Under the pieces are notes generated by a model that had not been told where the DNA came from, made no database searches, and was given only the letters and a program-made list of their open reading frames with translations. A program made the position numbers and the translations under genes. Shown here piece after piece: positions 62,339 through 64,000 of a stretch of 64,000 nt of DNA. This stretch comes from Proteus mirabilis ATCC 29906 (GTDB lineage: Bacteria; Pseudomonadota; Gammaproteobacteria; Enterobacterales; Enterobacteriaceae), in NCBI RefSeq assembly GCF_000160755.1, contig NZ_GG668582.1:104514-168513 (forward strand), in the 5' to 3' direction. Every line of letters starts with the position of its first letter. The stretch's first letter is position 1.

Positions 62339-62734
62339 TTAATTAGCTGATGCAATAAATAAAAATATCTTTTGCAATGAGAGCTTTTCATTTACTAGGC
62401 ACTTATCTGTGGTTTTTTTTTCAAATAACTGATTATCTAGCAAACACTTACTTTGCTTATTAACTCTATTTTTTTCTTTTACTTCCGAGGCTAAATCTTG
62501 TGAATAAGAAAGAGAAGTCGCTATATTAGCTGTTTGTTTTTGTCTCTTTTTAACTTTAGATATATTCAAGAACTCTTCATTATCCCCTGATAGGGAGTCT
62601 TTATTATCCTGTTGATTTATAACACTATTACTAATATTACAGGCTATATTACCTGTCGTTTGAGAAGAGAAATCTTGAAAAGTAAACCCCTCTTCCTGAA
62701 ACTTATTTTTTAAATTATCTATATCATCATACAT
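62339..62734 (-). CDS. small BcsO/BcsP-like cellulose accessory protein (tentative)
   Basis: A 131-residue, low-complexity protein rich in N, Q, K and S. It begins MYDDIDNLKNKFQEEGFTFQ and ends with a short hydrophobic motif LSLQKIFLFIASAN. This pattern (acidic N-terminal helix, disordered middle, short C-terminal L..IF..IA motif) recalls accessory BcsO/BcsP proteins encoded upstream of bcs genes in other bacteria. It is the first gene of the leftward cluster, 48 or more bases before bcsA. Similarity is weak and the assignment tentative. Confidence 0.45.
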   Translation of the reverse strand: MYDDIDNLKNKFQEEGFTFQDFSSQTTGNIACNISNSVINQQDNKDSLSGDNEEFLNISKVKKRQKQTANIATSLSYSQDLASEVKEKNRVNKQSKCLLDNQLFEKKTTDKCLVNEKLSLQKIFLFIASAN

Positions 62735-64000
62735 AATATGAACCCTTAAATAATCGCACCTAATACCTTGTCAAACAATTAAAAACCTCACCAAGATAAG
62801 GATACAAAAACAATTAAAATAAGCTTATTTAAAAGCTAACACCTAAGAGTTGCAGGACAACTTTCATTTATTTATACAAACCTAAATCATGCAGAGTAAT
62901 TTTACTTGTAAAATATTTCATCTAATAAAAAAGACACTGTCTAATTGTAAGTAATGATTATTTAATTTGAATTGTATAATTATTTTAATAGGAAATACAA
63001 CGCCTTCAAAATAACTATTTTTCGCTCAGATTGTATTTTATTTTATCTAACTGTGTATTTTTACTTAATACAATGTTAATGAAAAACACAAAAAAAAAGT
63101 CTCTTTTTAACGTAAAAAAGCAGGTTAATTCCCCATCTAATAACGTAATAAAACTAATAACAAATTGTATAAATTTTATAAAAATAAAATCCTGTAATTA
63201 TTACCTTGTAATATAATTTATTCTAAGAAGAAAAAACATTGAGAAAAGTAATATGAAATTTTTCAGCTACTGATCTTTTTTAAATGTAAAATATGGCTCA
63301 CAAAGCAAAATGCGATGTTGTTTTTTTGTGTTGATCATCATCAAAAAAAGACACATTTTTATAAGCGAAAAGTGTATTTTTTTCATAGAGTAGCTAACAC
63401 ATTGTCATGCTATAAAAAGAAAATAACTTTATTTATTCAGACCCATTAAGATAATCTAAAAAAAATAACTTAAAAGAGATGATTTAATAACAATATTCTT
63501 TATTGTTTATTAATAGGAAAAACAACTATCATTAACCATAAAATCAGGATAATTAACCAAGATTATATTTTACGTATTAAATAATATTGTTAATAATACT
63601 TAATAAAAAGAATAAATATACTAGATACGAATACATTAATTAACTTTAACACTATAATAACAATGAATCTTTAACTGACTGATTTATAATAAATAATACA
63701 CACCTTGTAGATACTATTACTATATACAAGTATTAATACGTATATTTTTGTTTTTTTATATCATTAAATAGCACTTAACTACGTTTTTATACTAATAAAA
63801 ATACATCAAATAACAACCATCTATTTTAGATATAATGTTAACGATAACATTTTCGGAACCACTCCTTTTAAGAGTATTCCTATCATATTAATCCATATTT
63901 TCTTTATTAAAACCTAAAAACTAGTCATTTTATGATAGTTTTTTCTATTAAAAATGGGGTTAGAAAAAACGTTTCACCTCCTGACAAGATCACAAAATGC
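62735..64000. other. long AT-rich region upstream of the cellulose cluster
   Basis: This 1,266-base stretch has no gene I can support. A 61-codon frame at 63031-63216 lacks a plausible start context. It holds a hairpin followed by T residues at 63349-63386 (a possible rightward terminator) and an imperfect stem-loop near 63855-63881. It should contain the promoter of the bcs operon. Confidence 0.5.
63349..63386 (+). terminator. possible terminator in bcs upstream region
   Basis: GACACATTTTT and GAAAAGTGT pair imperfectly around ATAAGC and are followed by seven T residues. No gene is recognised immediately upstream, so it may end a short untranslated RNA or be fortuitous. Confidence 0.35.

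Noticed and set aside
63031..63216. 61-codon frame in the bcs upstream region
   Set aside because: Very AT-rich, no ribosome site, and lysine/asparagine-rich composition expected by chance in such DNA.

Overview
The window reads as chromosomal DNA of an AT-rich enterobacterium of the Morganellaceae, most likely the genus Proteus. This is an inference from three things: the gene order coaBC-dut-slmA / pyrE-rph / yicC and gyrB-recF-dnaN-dnaA / rpmH-rnpA-yidD-yidC-mnmE, protein sequences close to but distinct from E. coli, and clearly AT-rich intergenic DNA. All identifications come from reading the translated sequence; no database search was run.

Layout. 1-4050: nucleotide metabolism and RNA genes (coaBC end, dut, slmA, pyrE, rph, yicC). 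4250-7120: two toxin-antitoxin modules, phd-doc and a divergent hipBA. 7220-10620: murQ, a small methyltransferase gene and asd. 10645-21300: the dnaA block, with gyrB, recF, dnaN and dnaA leftward and rpmH, rnpA, yidD, yidC and mnmE rightward from a regulatory region of about 0.7 kb. 21310-23072: a second hipBA pair that closely resembles E. coli hipBA. 23423-27046: a DUF1097 membrane protein, then a two-gene operon of a calcineurin-like phosphoesterase and a protein resembling domain I of Cry delta-endotoxins. 27048-33316: a four-gene leftward cluster of TonB, TonB-dependent receptor, Slam-type (type XI) outer-membrane secretion protein and a TbpB-barrel secreted cargo resembling hemophilin. 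33731-38412: accessory genes (LysR regulator, nitrilase-family amidohydrolase, an orphan exported protein, an ATP-grasp/GNAT pair). 38409-48454: fdhD and the selenocysteine formate dehydrogenase operon fdoGHI, then fdhE, selA and selB. 48563-50212: an LtaS-like sulfatase-superfamily membrane transferase. 50361-62734: a leftward cellulose cluster. In transcription order it holds a small BcsO-like gene, bcsA, bcsB, bcsC, bcsD, a PAS-GGDEF diguanylate cyclase, a galU-type gene and bcsZ. The last 1.27 kb is AT-rich with no gene I can support.

How the genes work together. The fdo block holds a selenoprotein (in-frame TGA plus a SECIS-like hairpin), its sulfurtransferase FdhD, its maturation factor FdhE, and two of the proteins that make and deliver selenocysteine. 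The cellulose block carries its own UDP-glucose supply (GalU type) and its own source of c-di-GMP, which would activate the BcsA PilZ domain. The TonB/receptor/Slam/cargo block looks like a complete secrete-and-recapture nutrient system, probably for heme.

The most unusual content is the phosphoesterase / Cry-like pair at 24072-26994, and the fact that each of the two unrelated hipBA modules lies between near-perfect direct repeats (45 bp and 49 bp). No tRNA, rRNA, CRISPR array or intact insertion sequence was recognised.
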